DNA of 64,000 nt. Source: Clostridia bacterium. Lineage in GTDB: Bacteria > Bacillota > Clostridia > Christensenellales > CAG-138. The DNA lies in NCBI GenBank assembly GCA_030533005.1, contig JAUNJX010000005.1, forward strand, positions 1 through 64,000, written 5' to 3'. The notes under the pieces were generated by a model. The model did not search any database. It had not been told where the DNA came from and saw nothing but the letters and a program-made list of their open reading frames with translations. Shown piece after piece: positions 17,729 through 25,859 of the stretch; positions within the stretch are counted from its first letter, which is position 1; the number at the start of each line of letters is the position of its first letter. The position numbers were made by a program, and so were the translations under genes.

Positions 17729-18799
17729 CTATTTCATCTTGACCAATATGGTCATGTTGTATTTGGAGCCCCAGCGGCGCGCCTCGCTCTCGGTATTGAA
17801 CCAAAGATCGATGGCGTTGTTCTTGGGCGCAGCATAGTTGCGGAATGCGCCCGTATCCTGCGCCGTGCCGTAGCCGTAGCCCTTGATGTAGATCTGGCTT
17901 CCATAGGGAATGAGCTTGGGATTCACGGCGATACAGCCAAGCTTTGGGCGGGTGCCGGTCGCCGTGCGGCTGCCCTTGCAGTACGCCGTCACGCGATAGA
18001 CCTCCATCTCGACCCAGCCGTCCTTGCCCGCCTTGGGCGCGGCCTTATAAAGACGCGTTTCCCCCTTATAGCTCGTCTGGTAATGGATCTTGGTGCCCAC
18101 GCGGGTGACGCGGTCTATCGCAGGCTCCAGCACGACCTGATCCACGACCTCACGCGATACCTCCACGCCGTTTTTGGTCGTGATGCGCTGCGTGACCTGC
18201 TTGGCGCCGTTCCTGCCGTCCTGCTCCACTTCCTTTTTTTCCGTGTACCATGAACTGTCCTTGATGGTCACATCTTGAAAATACAGCGTTTTATTGGAGG
18301 AGGTATACTTTTCCTCCACGCTGGTATGCGTGATGCGCATGCCGGGCGCAACGTCCGTAAAGGCAAGGTGAGAAAGCTCGTCATCCACATCGTAATGCAC
18401 CTGCGCCTGACCGAGCGCTTCGCCCACCGTGCCGTCGGCCATATGCAGCACCTGTACCTCGCCGCCCGACGCTACCGCCACGGGGAAAGCCCGCGTGATC
18501 TCAATGCTGTCGCCTTCCTGTAAAAGCGTATCCGGTGCGGGCGCAATCACGTCCTCCCGGTTCGTCCGGACGTCGGCCTGCACCAGCAGATCCTCCACCG
18601 TGCAGGGCATGACGCAAAGCTTTGTGACACGGCCGCCGTCATTGAGGGTGACGTTGATGCGCCCGTCGGGCTGCAGCAGCGTAAAGACGCACCAACAGAT
18701 CGAGGCGGACGCGAGCACACCCAGCGCCAGCATTACGATCCATTCATGATCCCGTATGAAATTTCGTTGCCCCAAGGGGCGCAGCTTGATCACTTCCAT
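17729..18799 (-). CDS. yabE: G5/3D-domain cell-wall protein, YabE-like
   Basis: A 356-residue exported or membrane-anchored protein. A single membrane segment (residues 19-43) is followed by DUF348/ubiquitin-like repeats (INVTLNDGGRVTKL and similar), a G5 domain (about residues 155-235) and a C-terminal 3D domain, VTAYCKGSRTATGTRPKLG through IDLWFNTESEARRWG, with the three conserved Asp residues. It resembles Bacillus YabE and other Rpf-like/MltA-fold murein lytic enzymes, acting on peptidoglycan outside the membrane. There is no ribosome-binding site; an in-frame stop lies 9 bases upstream, and the promoter ends within about 10 bases of the ATG, so the mRNA is probably leaderless. Confidence 0.9.
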   Translation of the reverse strand: MEVIKLRPLGQRNFIRDHEWIVMLALGVLASASICWCVFTLLQPDGRINVTLNDGGRVTKLCVMPCTVEDLLVQADVRTNREDVIAPAPDTLLQEGDSIEITRAFPVAVASGGEVQVLHMADGTVGEALGQAQVHYDVDDELSHLAFTDVAPGMRITHTSVEEKYTSSNKTLYFQDVTIKDSSWYTEKKEVEQDGRNGAKQVTQRITTKNGVEVSREVVDQVVLEPAIDRVTRVGTKIHYQTSYKGETRLYKAAPKAGKDGWVEMEVYRVTAYCKGSRTATGTRPKLGCIAVNPKLIPYGSQIYIKGYGYGTAQDTGAFRNYAAPKNNAIDLWFNTESEARRWGSKYNMTILVKMK

Positions 18800-18807
18800 G
18801 TCCGTTT

Positions 18808-18836
18808 ATTTTACCGAATACCCTCCCTTATGTCAA
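18808..18836 (-). promoter_or_regulatory. SigA-type promoter of yabE, giving a leaderless or near-leaderless mRNA
   Basis: On the minus strand TTGACA (18831-18836), 17 bp, TAAAAT (18808-18813). A start site 7 bases downstream falls at about 18801, two bases before the ATG at 18799. The -35 is the perfect consensus. Confidence 0.8.
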
Positions 18837-18867
18837 TGAACGTCATGTGACAAAGCCCGCGCCGCCG

Positions 18868-18896
18868 TTTACAGAAGCCGTCCGGCAAGGTATAAT
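18868..18896 (+). promoter_or_regulatory. SigA-type promoter of the PBP gene, giving a leaderless or near-leaderless mRNA
   Basis: TTTACA (18868-18873), 17 bp, TATAAT (18891-18896). The predicted start site is about 18903 and the ATG is at 18906, so there is no space for a Shine-Dalgarno. It diverges from the yabE promoter 32 bp away. Confidence 0.8.
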
Positions 18897-18905
18897 AAGC
18901 TACAT

Positions 18906-21038
18906 ATGGAAGCGAAACGGGTCATCTGCATATTCTTATGTATCGTTATGCTCACAAGCGCATTGGGCGGGTGCGGCATGCGCACCTCCTCCTGCCGGGC
19001 AGTGGTGGACGACTATATTTCCTATATCCAAAACGGCGAATATGAGGCGGCCTACGATCTGCTCGCCTCGGACGTGCAGAACCTGACCGAGACGGAAAAG
19101 GACGGCCGCATCACCAAGGCAGCCTTTGTGCAAAAGTACAAGGGCATCGCGGAGGTTTTGGAGATCACCGCCGTGGAATACGGCAACGTGGCGCTGGAGG
19201 AAGGGGAGATCATCTCCAAGGGCAGCTGCGATATTCTCTATCATTCGGCGCTGATCGGGGATTTCACCGAGCATTGCAGCTTCATCCTCATGCGTGAGGA
19301 TGGACGATGGTTCATCGAATGGACGCCCGGCATGATATTTGCGGACATGCGCTGGGGCGATACCGTGCGCAAAGCCTCCGTTCCCGCCTCCCGCGGAGAG
19401 ATCATGGCGGACAGCGAGGTGCTGGCGATGACCGCGGGCACCATCACCGTCTACGCCGTGCCCTCTAAAATAGCGGACGTGGAGCTTTTTGTGGCGCAGG
19501 TCGCGCGGCTGCTGGACATGAATCCGGACAAGCTGCGCAAGGCGCTGGAAAAGGCATACAACGACATGGCCGTGCTCAAGACCTATTATACGGACGAATT
19601 TGAGGCGTCTACGGAGCAGCAGCTCCTCTCCGTGGACGGTATCGGCGTGGATTACGGCAACTACGGCACGCAGCGCGAATACCCCTACGGCAGCCTGATG
19701 GCGCATATCATAGGCTATGTAGGCCCGATAGAGGAATCCCAGCTCGAGACGCTCAACGCGGCACTCACGAGCGAACAGACCCCCTACAACACGGACTCCC
19801 TTGTAGGCCGCCTCGGCTTGGAACGGCAGTACGAATCGGCGCTTCGCGGGCAGGAGGGCAGCATCATCTATATCCGCACCGCGGGGGGCAACAACCGGCG
19901 CACGTTCTATGAAATCCCCGCAAAAAACGGCAGCGACATCAACCTGACCATCGATATCGAGCTGCAAACGGAGCTGGAGGAGCTGCTCGACCTTGCCTTA
20001 TACGGCGATACCACGGCGGGCGCGGTGGTGGTGATGAACCCCGTCAGCGGCTGCATCGATGCGATCGCCTCCTATCCCTCCTATGATCTGAACCTCTTTG
20101 CGCGCGGCATCAGCAAAACCGATTATAACGCGCTGCTGGAGCAGCCCAACAAGCCGCTCATCAACCGCGTGACGCAAGGCTTATATCCCCCCGGCTCCAC
20201 CATGAAGGCTTTCACGGCGGCAGCGGCGCTGGACAAAGGCGTGCTCACGCCGGACTACGCCTTTGACGACAGCCAGATCGAAAAGGATTACTGGACGCCC
20301 GAAACGTACGGCAACTGGATATGGACGCCCATCAAGCGCACGCATATCAATTACCCCATCGCGGGGCCTCTGAACATGCGCAAGGCGCTGATCCATTCGG
20401 ACAACATCTACTTTGCAAACGCGGCGCTGCTGCTGGGCTGGGAGCCCTTTCGGGACTATATGGAAAATCTCGGGTTTACGGAGCCCATCCCCTTTGACAT
20501 CGCCGTTGCAAAGCCGCAGCTTATCAATGAACAGACGGAGGTCAGCTATAAGATGCTGGCGGACAGCGGCTACGGACAGGGCGAGATATTGACAGCCCCC
20601 CTGCAACTCGCGGCCATGTTCAGCGCATTCGCCAACGACGGGGATATTCCCGTGCCCCGCCTGATCGAAGGCTTCTATGAGGAGGACGGCTTTTTGTATC
20701 GCGCCGTGGAGCATGAGGAAAGCGCGATCTGGAAATACGACGTCATTTCCTCCGACGCCATCATGACGCTTACGCCGATGCTGGAGGACGTGGTAGACCC
20801 CACCATCAACGGCACCGGCCGCAACCTTAAGGTGCGCGGCTGCACGGTGGCGGCAAAAACGGGCACGGCGGAGATCGGCAACGACAAAAGCCGCGAGATA
20901 TCCTGGTTCGTAGGCTATCGCACGGGTGTAGAGGAAAAGGACGAAAGGCTCGTCCTCGTCATGGCGGAGATCCCCACCGGCGATGCCGAGCTTACCTCTA
21001 TCAAATTTGAAATCGCAAGGCCATTATTGGAAATGTAG
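18906..21038 (+). CDS. Class B penicillin-binding protein, MecA/PBP3 type, lipoprotein
   Basis: A 710-residue peptidoglycan DD-transpeptidase. The N-terminal signal ends in a lipobox-like SALGGC (Cys at about 22). Residues 28-140 match the NTF2-like MecA_N domain, followed by the PBP dimerisation domain (VGRLGLERQYESALRG) and the transpeptidase domain with all three active-site motifs: STMK in PPGSTMKAF, SDN in IHSDNIYFA, and KTG in AAKTGTAEIG. Related proteins are PBP2a of staphylococci and lipoprotein PBP3 (PbpC) of Bacillus; many are low-affinity for beta-lactams, but that is not shown here. There is no ribosome-binding site before the ATG. Only 3 bp separate its stop from the convergent GGDEF gene. 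Confidence 0.92.
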   Translation: MEAKRVICIFLCIVMLTSALGGCGMRTSSCRAVVDDYISYIQNGEYEAAYDLLASDVQNLTETEKDGRITKAAFVQKYKGIAEVLEITAVEYGNVALEEGEIISKGSCDILYHSALIGDFTEHCSFILMREDGRWFIEWTPGMIFADMRWGDTVRKASVPASRGEIMADSEVLAMTAGTITVYAVPSKIADVELFVAQVARLLDMNPDKLRKALEKAYNDMAVLKTYYTDEFEASTEQQLLSVDGIGVDYGNYGTQREYPYGSLMAHIIGYVGPIEESQLETLNAALTSEQTPYNTDSLVGRLGLERQYESALRGQEGSIIYIRTAGGNNRRTFYEIPAKNGSDINLTIDIELQTELEELLDLALYGDTTAGAVVVMNPVSGCIDAIASYPSYDLNLFARGISKTDYNALLEQPNKPLINRVTQGLYPPGSTMKAFTAAAALDKGVLTPDYAFDDSQIEKDYWTPETYGNWIWTPIKRTHINYPIAGPLNMRKALIHSDNIYFANAALLLGWEPFRDYMENLGFTEPIPFDIAVAKPQLINEQTEVSYKMLADSGYGQGEILTAPLQLAAMFSAFANDGDIPVPRLIEGFYEEDGFLYRAVEHEESAIWKYDVISSDAIMTLTPMLEDVVDPTINGTGRNLKVRGCTVAAKTGTAEIGNDKSREISWFVGYRTGVEEKDERLVLVMAEIPTGDAELTSIKFEIARPLLEM

Positions 21039-21041
21039 GCT

Positions 21042-22961
21042 TTATCGATCCGCATTGCGCTTGCTCTTGCAAGCGCCCTTTTTTGTTTCATACATGCGCA
21101 CATCCGCCGCGTGGATGGCGTCCTCCAAGGAATCGTCCCGCCCTGGATGCAGCATGCAATAGCCGAAGCTTGCGCTGACGGGCTGCGGGGGATGATGGAC
21201 GGCGTTATAATCCTCCAGCGCCTTGGTAAGCGCCGTAACGTAAGCCGCCGCGTACTGTTCGGTCACGTTTGCGGCGATCACGACGAACTCGTCGCCGCCG
21301 TAGCGCATGACGACCTCGCCGTGGTGGCGCTGGCTTTTGAACGCGTCCGCAAGCGCCTTGATGCAGCGATCCCCTTCGTCATGCCCATACAGGTCGTTGA
21401 TCGCCTTTAGCCCGTTAAGATCGGAAAAGAGCAGCATAAGATCCGTCTTTTGATCGATGCTTTCATTCCACACGCGGCCGCCGTACTTTTTAAAGCCCGC
21501 CCGGTTGTATACGCCGGTGAGCGCGTCATAGCACCACATGCTGTCAAGCTTTACGATCATGGCCTGCATGAGCTGCTGTTTTTTGATGGTTTCAATGGCG
21601 TTGCCGATGTCCGTCATGACGGTATAGAACATCTCGCTGTCCAGCTGCAGCGCGCTGTTGCCGCAGATGCAATAGCCATAGAGATGATCGGCAAAATGGA
21701 TCGGCGCAAACACATAATAGCCCGCTTTTTGCTTTTCGCGGATATAGGACAGAAACGCGTTCATATCCATAGCCGCGGGCTCTAAAAACACGCCGTTATC
21801 GTAGCCCAGCAGCAGCGACGCTTTTTCGTTGCGGCAGTTTTTCGCAATGCTGCTGTCGTAGGTCATGGTTCGCTCCAGCGTGTCCATCTCCCGCTCCGTA
21901 AGCACACGGTCGAACACGAACAGGTGGAAGGTATCGCAGGCAAGATCCGGCACATACATCTTGAGCACGTCCTTAAGATCCTCAAAGCACTCCACCATGG
22001 TAAGGCCGTGCGCCATGTGCTCGGTGAGGCGCTCCAAACGCTCCGTCTTGTCCAAATTTTGAAAATAGAGTTTTCTAAAAAGCTCCTCCTGCACGGGCTG
22101 GCTGTTGCGGCACCCGCAGCTTTCCCTGAACACGGACGCCGTTTTGATATAGATGGGCACATCGATATCCGCGTCCTCAAGCTTGCCCAATATCGCCTGA
22201 CACGCCATGTAGCCCGAAAGCTGCGGCATGCGGGCTACGGAGGTCAAGGCCGGCACATGATACATGCCCTCGGTATCGTCGTCAAAGCCGGTGATGGCAA
22301 TATCCTCCGGCACCCGTATGCCCTCGCGGGTCAAACGGTTATACGCGCCCAGCGCGTTTTTGTCGCTGGAGCAGATGATCGCCGTGGGCATGGGCAGATC
22401 GGAGGCCATAAACGCCCCGACGGCCGCCTCGCCGTTGAGCTTGCTCCATTCGCCCCAATAGACCCGCGCGGGTTCATAGGGGATGCCGTTTTCCTCCAGC
22501 GCCTCCCGATAGGCTGCAAAGCGCGCCTCCGCCTCGGTATTGTCCCGCACGCCCGCGATATAGTTGATGCGCCTGTGCCCATGCACCTGTATCATGTGCA
22601 GCACAAGCTCCTTCATAGCCGCCTTGTTGTCGATCAGCACGTTATGCATGCCATGCGTCATGCGCTCAAGGCTCACCGCTGGCACGCCGGATTCCTTGAC
22701 GCGGCGTTGGATTTCCATCGTCACATCGTCCGTCCAGATGGTGGAGCTTGCCACGATCACGCCGTCATATTGCGAAAAATCAGGCAGGTCGAACACCATG
22801 TATTCGCCCACCGTCGTTTTGTTGGACACGTTATATTGCATCTTACAGGTATAGATCACCACATTGCAGTCGTTTTCCGCGGCGCACTCCAATATGCCCG
22901 CGATCACCTGATGCGCGTGCGTCTCCGCGATAAAAGTAGACAATACCGCTATGTTTTTCAC
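21042..22961 (-). CDS. LacI-type ligand-binding domain fused to a GGDEF diguanylate cyclase
   Basis: A 639-residue soluble protein. Residues 1-300 are a periplasmic-binding-protein/LacI-type sensor (KNIAVLSTFIAETHAHQVI, DGVIVASSTIW, DIAITGFDDDTEGMYHVPAL) but with no helix-turn-helix before it and no signal or membrane segment. A middle region (300-470, GAF-like) leads to a GGDEF domain with FSDLNGLKAINDLYGHDEGD and an intact RYGGDEFVV, so c-di-GMP synthesis is expected. It probably senses a small sugar-like ligand in the cytosol. The start is a GTG at 22961 with GGAGG 7 bp upstream; upstream in-frame codons lack such a site. Confidence 0.9.
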   Translation of the reverse strand: MKNIAVLSTFIAETHAHQVIAGILECAAENDCNVVIYTCKMQYNVSNKTTVGEYMVFDLPDFSQYDGVIVASSTIWTDDVTMEIQRRVKESGVPAVSLERMTHGMHNVLIDNKAAMKELVLHMIQVHGHRRINYIAGVRDNTEAEARFAAYREALEENGIPYEPARVYWGEWSKLNGEAAVGAFMASDLPMPTAIICSSDKNALGAYNRLTREGIRVPEDIAITGFDDDTEGMYHVPALTSVARMPQLSGYMACQAILGKLEDADIDVPIYIKTASVFRESCGCRNSQPVQEELFRKLYFQNLDKTERLERLTEHMAHGLTMVECFEDLKDVLKMYVPDLACDTFHLFVFDRVLTEREMDTLERTMTYDSSIAKNCRNEKASLLLGYDNGVFLEPAAMDMNAFLSYIREKQKAGYYVFAPIHFADHLYGYCICGNSALQLDSEMFYTVMTDIGNAIETIKKQQLMQAMIVKLDSMWCYDALTGVYNRAGFKKYGGRVWNESIDQKTDLMLLFSDLNGLKAINDLYGHDEGDRCIKALADAFKSQRHHGEVVMRYGGDEFVVIAANVTEQYAAAYVTALTKALEDYNAVHHPPQPVSASFGYCMLHPGRDDSLEDAIHAADVRMYETKKGACKSKRNADR

Positions 22962-23020
22962 CCAATAGCCTCCGACGGTCAGATGTGAGCCTGATACGCA
23001 GTACAAAATGCACTAAGTGT

Positions 23021-23049
23021 ATTTTATATCAAAATATCACAGAACGCAA
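23021..23049 (-). promoter_or_regulatory. Promoter of the sensor-GGDEF gene
   Basis: On the minus strand TTGCGT (23044-23049), 17 bp, TAAAAT (23021-23026). The -35 lies inside an 11-bp tandem repeat. Confidence 0.6.
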
Positions 23050-23063
23050 CCGGAACGCAACCG
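23042..23063. repeat. Perfect tandem repeat of GAACGCAACCG
   Basis: Two back-to-back identical 11-bp copies cover the -35 region of the sensor-GGDEF promoter. An 11-bp period is one helical turn, so it may be a regulator site. Confidence 0.6.
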
Positions 23064-23078
23064 CTTCATCAGAAATGC

Positions 23079-23438
23079 TCAACATCCGTGACCGCCGCAT
23101 CCGTAGCGCCGGCAATGCGCCGGTTCACACTGGGCATGGCGTTCCTCACAAAGCCGATAATCGCCGCCGCCGATGCGCAGCCGCCCGCCGCCGGTAAGAT
23201 AATCCGCCAGCTTTTTTCTGGCGCTGTTGTAAATGATCTGCACCGTCGGGCGCGACACGCCCATGTGCGCGGCGCACTCCTCCTGCGTCATATCCGCCTT
23301 GTCGATCAGGCGAATGACCTCATATTCCTCCACGGTCATGACTTGGGAGGGAACGGTCGCGCCCGGCGCGCCATAGGTCAAAAATTCGTTGATGGGCGGC
23401 AGCGCGCACACGTTTTTCCATTTTCTCGGTCTTGCCAT
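23079..23438 (-). CDS. DUF134 family DNA-binding protein
   Basis: A 119-residue cytosolic protein. The N-terminus MARPRKWKNVCALP and the helix-turn-helix segment (MTQEECAAHMGVSRPTVQII, residues 50-70) are diagnostic of DUF134, a small sigma-70 region-4-like regulator. The tail is unusually rich in Cys and His (CEERHAQCEPAHCRRYGCGG plus HGC), suggesting metal binding. Family members often sit next to metal-cofactor genes, but their targets are poorly known. GGAG lies 7 bp before the ATG. The gene has its own promoter, overlapped by an inverted repeat that may be its own operator. Confidence 0.85.
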   Translation of the reverse strand: MARPRKWKNVCALPPINEFLTYGAPGATVPSQVMTVEEYEVIRLIDKADMTQEECAAHMGVSRPTVQIIYNSARKKLADYLTGGGRLRIGGGDYRLCEERHAQCEPAHCRRYGCGGHGC

Positions 23439-23482
23439 GCTTTACTCCATATTGCGGCCATGCGGCCTTCATTAAATAGCAT

Positions 23483-23524
23483 ATGCTAATTATTACCGAT
23501 TCATCATACCCTCATTATTAGCAT
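23483..23524. promoter_or_regulatory. Candidate operator: paired inverted half-sites at the DUF134 promoter
   Basis: ATGCTAATTAT (23483-23493) and ATTATTAGCAT (23514-23524) are inverted with one mismatch, 31 bp centre to centre (three helical turns). One lies in the -35/-10 spacer, the other just past the start site. The first overlaps a perfect palindrome TAGCATATGCTA. Confidence 0.55.
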
Positions 23525-23531
23525 AAGTCAA
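23503..23531 (-). promoter_or_regulatory. SigA-type promoter of the DUF134 gene
   Basis: On the minus strand TTGACT (23526-23531), 17 bp, TATGAT (23503-23508). Confidence 0.75.
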
Positions 23532-23614
23532 TAACTAATTCCCATTCCTCGCCGTCTTTCTTTTATTTTCATTTTCCCTCTTTTTTGCCATGCAAATATG
23601 TTGAATAGTTTCCA

Positions 23615-23643
23615 TTGACTATCGACACTACATATAGTAATAT
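23615..23643 (+). promoter_or_regulatory. nrdDG promoter with an embedded NrdR box
   Basis: TTGACT (23615-23620), 17 bp, TAATAT (23638-23643). ACACTACATATAGTAA at 23625-23640 matches the NrdR-box consensus ACACTATATATAGTGT at 13 of 16 positions and covers the spacer and part of the -10. A weaker half-match at 23596-23611 may be the second box. The 23439-23759 gap otherwise holds only the DUF134 promoter and operator. Confidence 0.7.
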
Positions 23644-23759
23644 ATCTTTACATCCCATACAACATATGGACGCGCAAACAGGACGCCGGCCTTTGCCCAC
23701 GGACATGACGGGGCGACCCGCAAACCACAAATATCATCACAATTGAAGGAGAAAGCCGT

Positions 23760-25859
23760 ATGCTAACCAAGATTCGCAAGCGCGACGGTACGATTGTCGC
23801 ATTTCAACCCGAAAAGATCACCTGGGCTATTTTCAAGGCTGCCAACGCCGTTGGCGGCGACGATTGGGAAAAGGCCGAGGGGCTTTGCGCGCAGGTGCTG
23901 GATATGGTACAGCTGCAATACGGCGAGAGCATCGTGGATGTGGAAGCCGTACAGGATATCGTGGAAAAGGTGCTCATCGAAAACGGGCATGCGCGCACCG
24001 CAAAGGCGTATATCCTGTATCGTGAAAAACGGCGCGGCGCACGGGAGGCCAACGCCCTCATCGGCGCGACCATCGAGATGTTCTCCAATTATTTGGACGA
24101 TCAGGATTGGAAGATCAAGGAAAACGCCAACGCGCAAAAATCCATCAACGGCATGAACAACTATATCCGGGAGAAATTCACCCGCCAGTATTGGCTGCAT
24201 GAAGTCTATCCCGAAGAAATCCGCAACGCTCACATGTCCGGCGATATCCATTTGCACGATCTGGGCTTCTTTGGCCCCTACTGCGCGGGGTGGGATCTCA
24301 AGCAGCTTTTGATAGGCGGCTTTGGCGGCGTGCCCGGCAAGGTCGAATCCAAGCCGGCTAAACACCTGCGCTCCTTTTTGGGGCAGATCGTCAACTCCAC
24401 CTTCACCACGCAGGGCGAAACCGCCGGTGCGCAGGCATGGTCCTCCTTTGACACCTATTGCGCCCCCTTCATCCGCCACGACAATTTGGATTACGAGACG
24501 GTCAAGCAGGCGCTGCAGGAATTCATCTTCAATTTGAACGTGCCTACCCGCGTGGGCTTCCAATGCCCGTTTTCCAACCTCACCTTCGATATCGTGCCGC
24601 CGCGCACGCTCAAGGATGAGGCCGTCATCATCGGCGGCGTGCCGCAGGAGAGCACCTATGGCGAGTATCAGGCCGAAATGGACATGCTTAACATAGCCTT
24701 TTGCGACGTGATGATGGAGGGCGACAGCAAGGGGCGCGTGTTCACCTTCCCCATCCCCACCATCAACGTCACCAACGAATTCAAGTGGGATAGCCCGGTC
24801 GTGGACAAGTTCATGGAGATCACCTGCCGCTACGGCATCCCCTATTTCTCCAACTATATCAATTCCGACCTTTCGCCGGAGGACGCGCTCTCCATGTGCT
24901 GCAGGCTCAGGCTCAACACCAAGGAATTGCGCAAGCGCGGCGGCGGCCTGTTTGGCTCCAACCCCCTTACGGGCTCCATCGGCGTCGTCACCATCAACCT
25001 GCCCCGCATCGCGTATCTTTCCAAGACCGAGAGCGAATTCCGCAGCCGCCTTTGGCAGATGATGAACGTCGCGCGCACGTCGCTTGAGATCAAGCGCAAG
25101 ACCATCGAGGAGCAAACCGTCAACGGCATGTATCCCTACGCCGCGCACTATCTGCAAAACGTGAAGGATCGCACCGGCTTTTACTGGTTCAACCATTTTA
25201 ACACCATTGGCCTTGTCGGCATGAACGAGGCATGCCTCAACTTCCTCGGCAAGGACATCACCACGCCCGAGGGGCAGAAGTTTGCCAACGACACCTTGGA
25301 TTATATGCGCGCCACGCTCACCACCATCCAGGAGGATACGGGGCATGTATACAATCTTGAGGCCACGCCCGCCGAGGGCACGAGCTACCGCCTTGCTAGC
25401 CTTGATAAGGAGCGCTATCCCGATATCATCACCGCCGGGGAAAGGGTGCCCTATTACACCAATTCCTCCCAGCTTCCCGTCGGCTTTACGGACGATATCT
25501 TTGAGACCTTGGACTTGCAGGATAACCTGCAATGCAAGTACACCGGCGGCACGGTGCTGCACCTGTATCTGGGCGAGCAGATCAAGGATATCAGCATCGC
25601 CAAAAAGCTTTTGAAAAAGGCATTCACCAACTATAAGCTGCCCTATCTCTCGCTTACGCCCACCTTCTCCGTCTGCCCCGAGCACGGCTACATTTCGGGC
25701 GAGGTATACAGCTGTCCCGAATGCGGGCAGGATACGGAGGTATGGAGCCGCGTGGTGGGGTATCTGCGACCCGTGCAGCATTATCACAAGGGCAAGCAGG
25801 AGGAATACCGGCAGCGGGTGAAATACGTCATCAAGCCCGAGGAGCTGCAGGCGCAATGA
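23760..25859 (+). CDS. nrdD: Anaerobic ribonucleoside-triphosphate reductase (class III)
   Basis: A 699-residue glycyl-radical enzyme that reduces ribonucleoside triphosphates to deoxyribonucleotides without oxygen. Residues 2-95 form an ATP-cone allosteric domain (KIRKRDGTIVAFQPEKITWA). The catalytic barrel follows. Near the C-terminus are four zinc-binding Cys (CPEHGYISGEVYSCPECG) and the glycyl-radical loop RVVGYLRPVQHY, whose Gly is the radical site. AAGGAG lies 8 bp before the ATG. It needs NrdG, encoded next with an ATGA overlap. The NrdR box at the promoter suggests repression when dATP is high; nrdR itself is not in the window. Confidence 0.97.
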   Translation: MLTKIRKRDGTIVAFQPEKITWAIFKAANAVGGDDWEKAEGLCAQVLDMVQLQYGESIVDVEAVQDIVEKVLIENGHARTAKAYILYREKRRGAREANALIGATIEMFSNYLDDQDWKIKENANAQKSINGMNNYIREKFTRQYWLHEVYPEEIRNAHMSGDIHLHDLGFFGPYCAGWDLKQLLIGGFGGVPGKVESKPAKHLRSFLGQIVNSTFTTQGETAGAQAWSSFDTYCAPFIRHDNLDYETVKQALQEFIFNLNVPTRVGFQCPFSNLTFDIVPPRTLKDEAVIIGGVPQESTYGEYQAEMDMLNIAFCDVMMEGDSKGRVFTFPIPTINVTNEFKWDSPVVDKFMEITCRYGIPYFSNYINSDLSPEDALSMCCRLRLNTKELRKRGGGLFGSNPLTGSIGVVTINLPRIAYLSKTESEFRSRLWQMMNVARTSLEIKRKTIEEQTVNGMYPYAAHYLQNVKDRTGFYWFNHFNTIGLVGMNEACLNFLGKDITTPEGQKFANDTLDYMRATLTTIQEDTGHVYNLEATPAEGTSYRLASLDKERYPDIITAGERVPYYTNSSQLPVGFTDDIFETLDLQDNLQCKYTGGTVLHLYLGEQIKDISIAKKLLKKAFTNYKLPYLSLTPTFSVCPEHGYISGEVYSCPECGQDTEVWSRVVGYLRPVQHYHKGKQEEYRQRVKYVIKPEELQAQ

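Noticed and set aside
23042-23063. CRISPR-like repeats
   Set aside because: Only two adjacent copies without spacers; no cas genes in the window.
23763-25856. A 697-codon open frame on the minus strand opposite nrdD
   Set aside because: Antisense shadow of a clearly identified class III reductase; no start signals and no family features.
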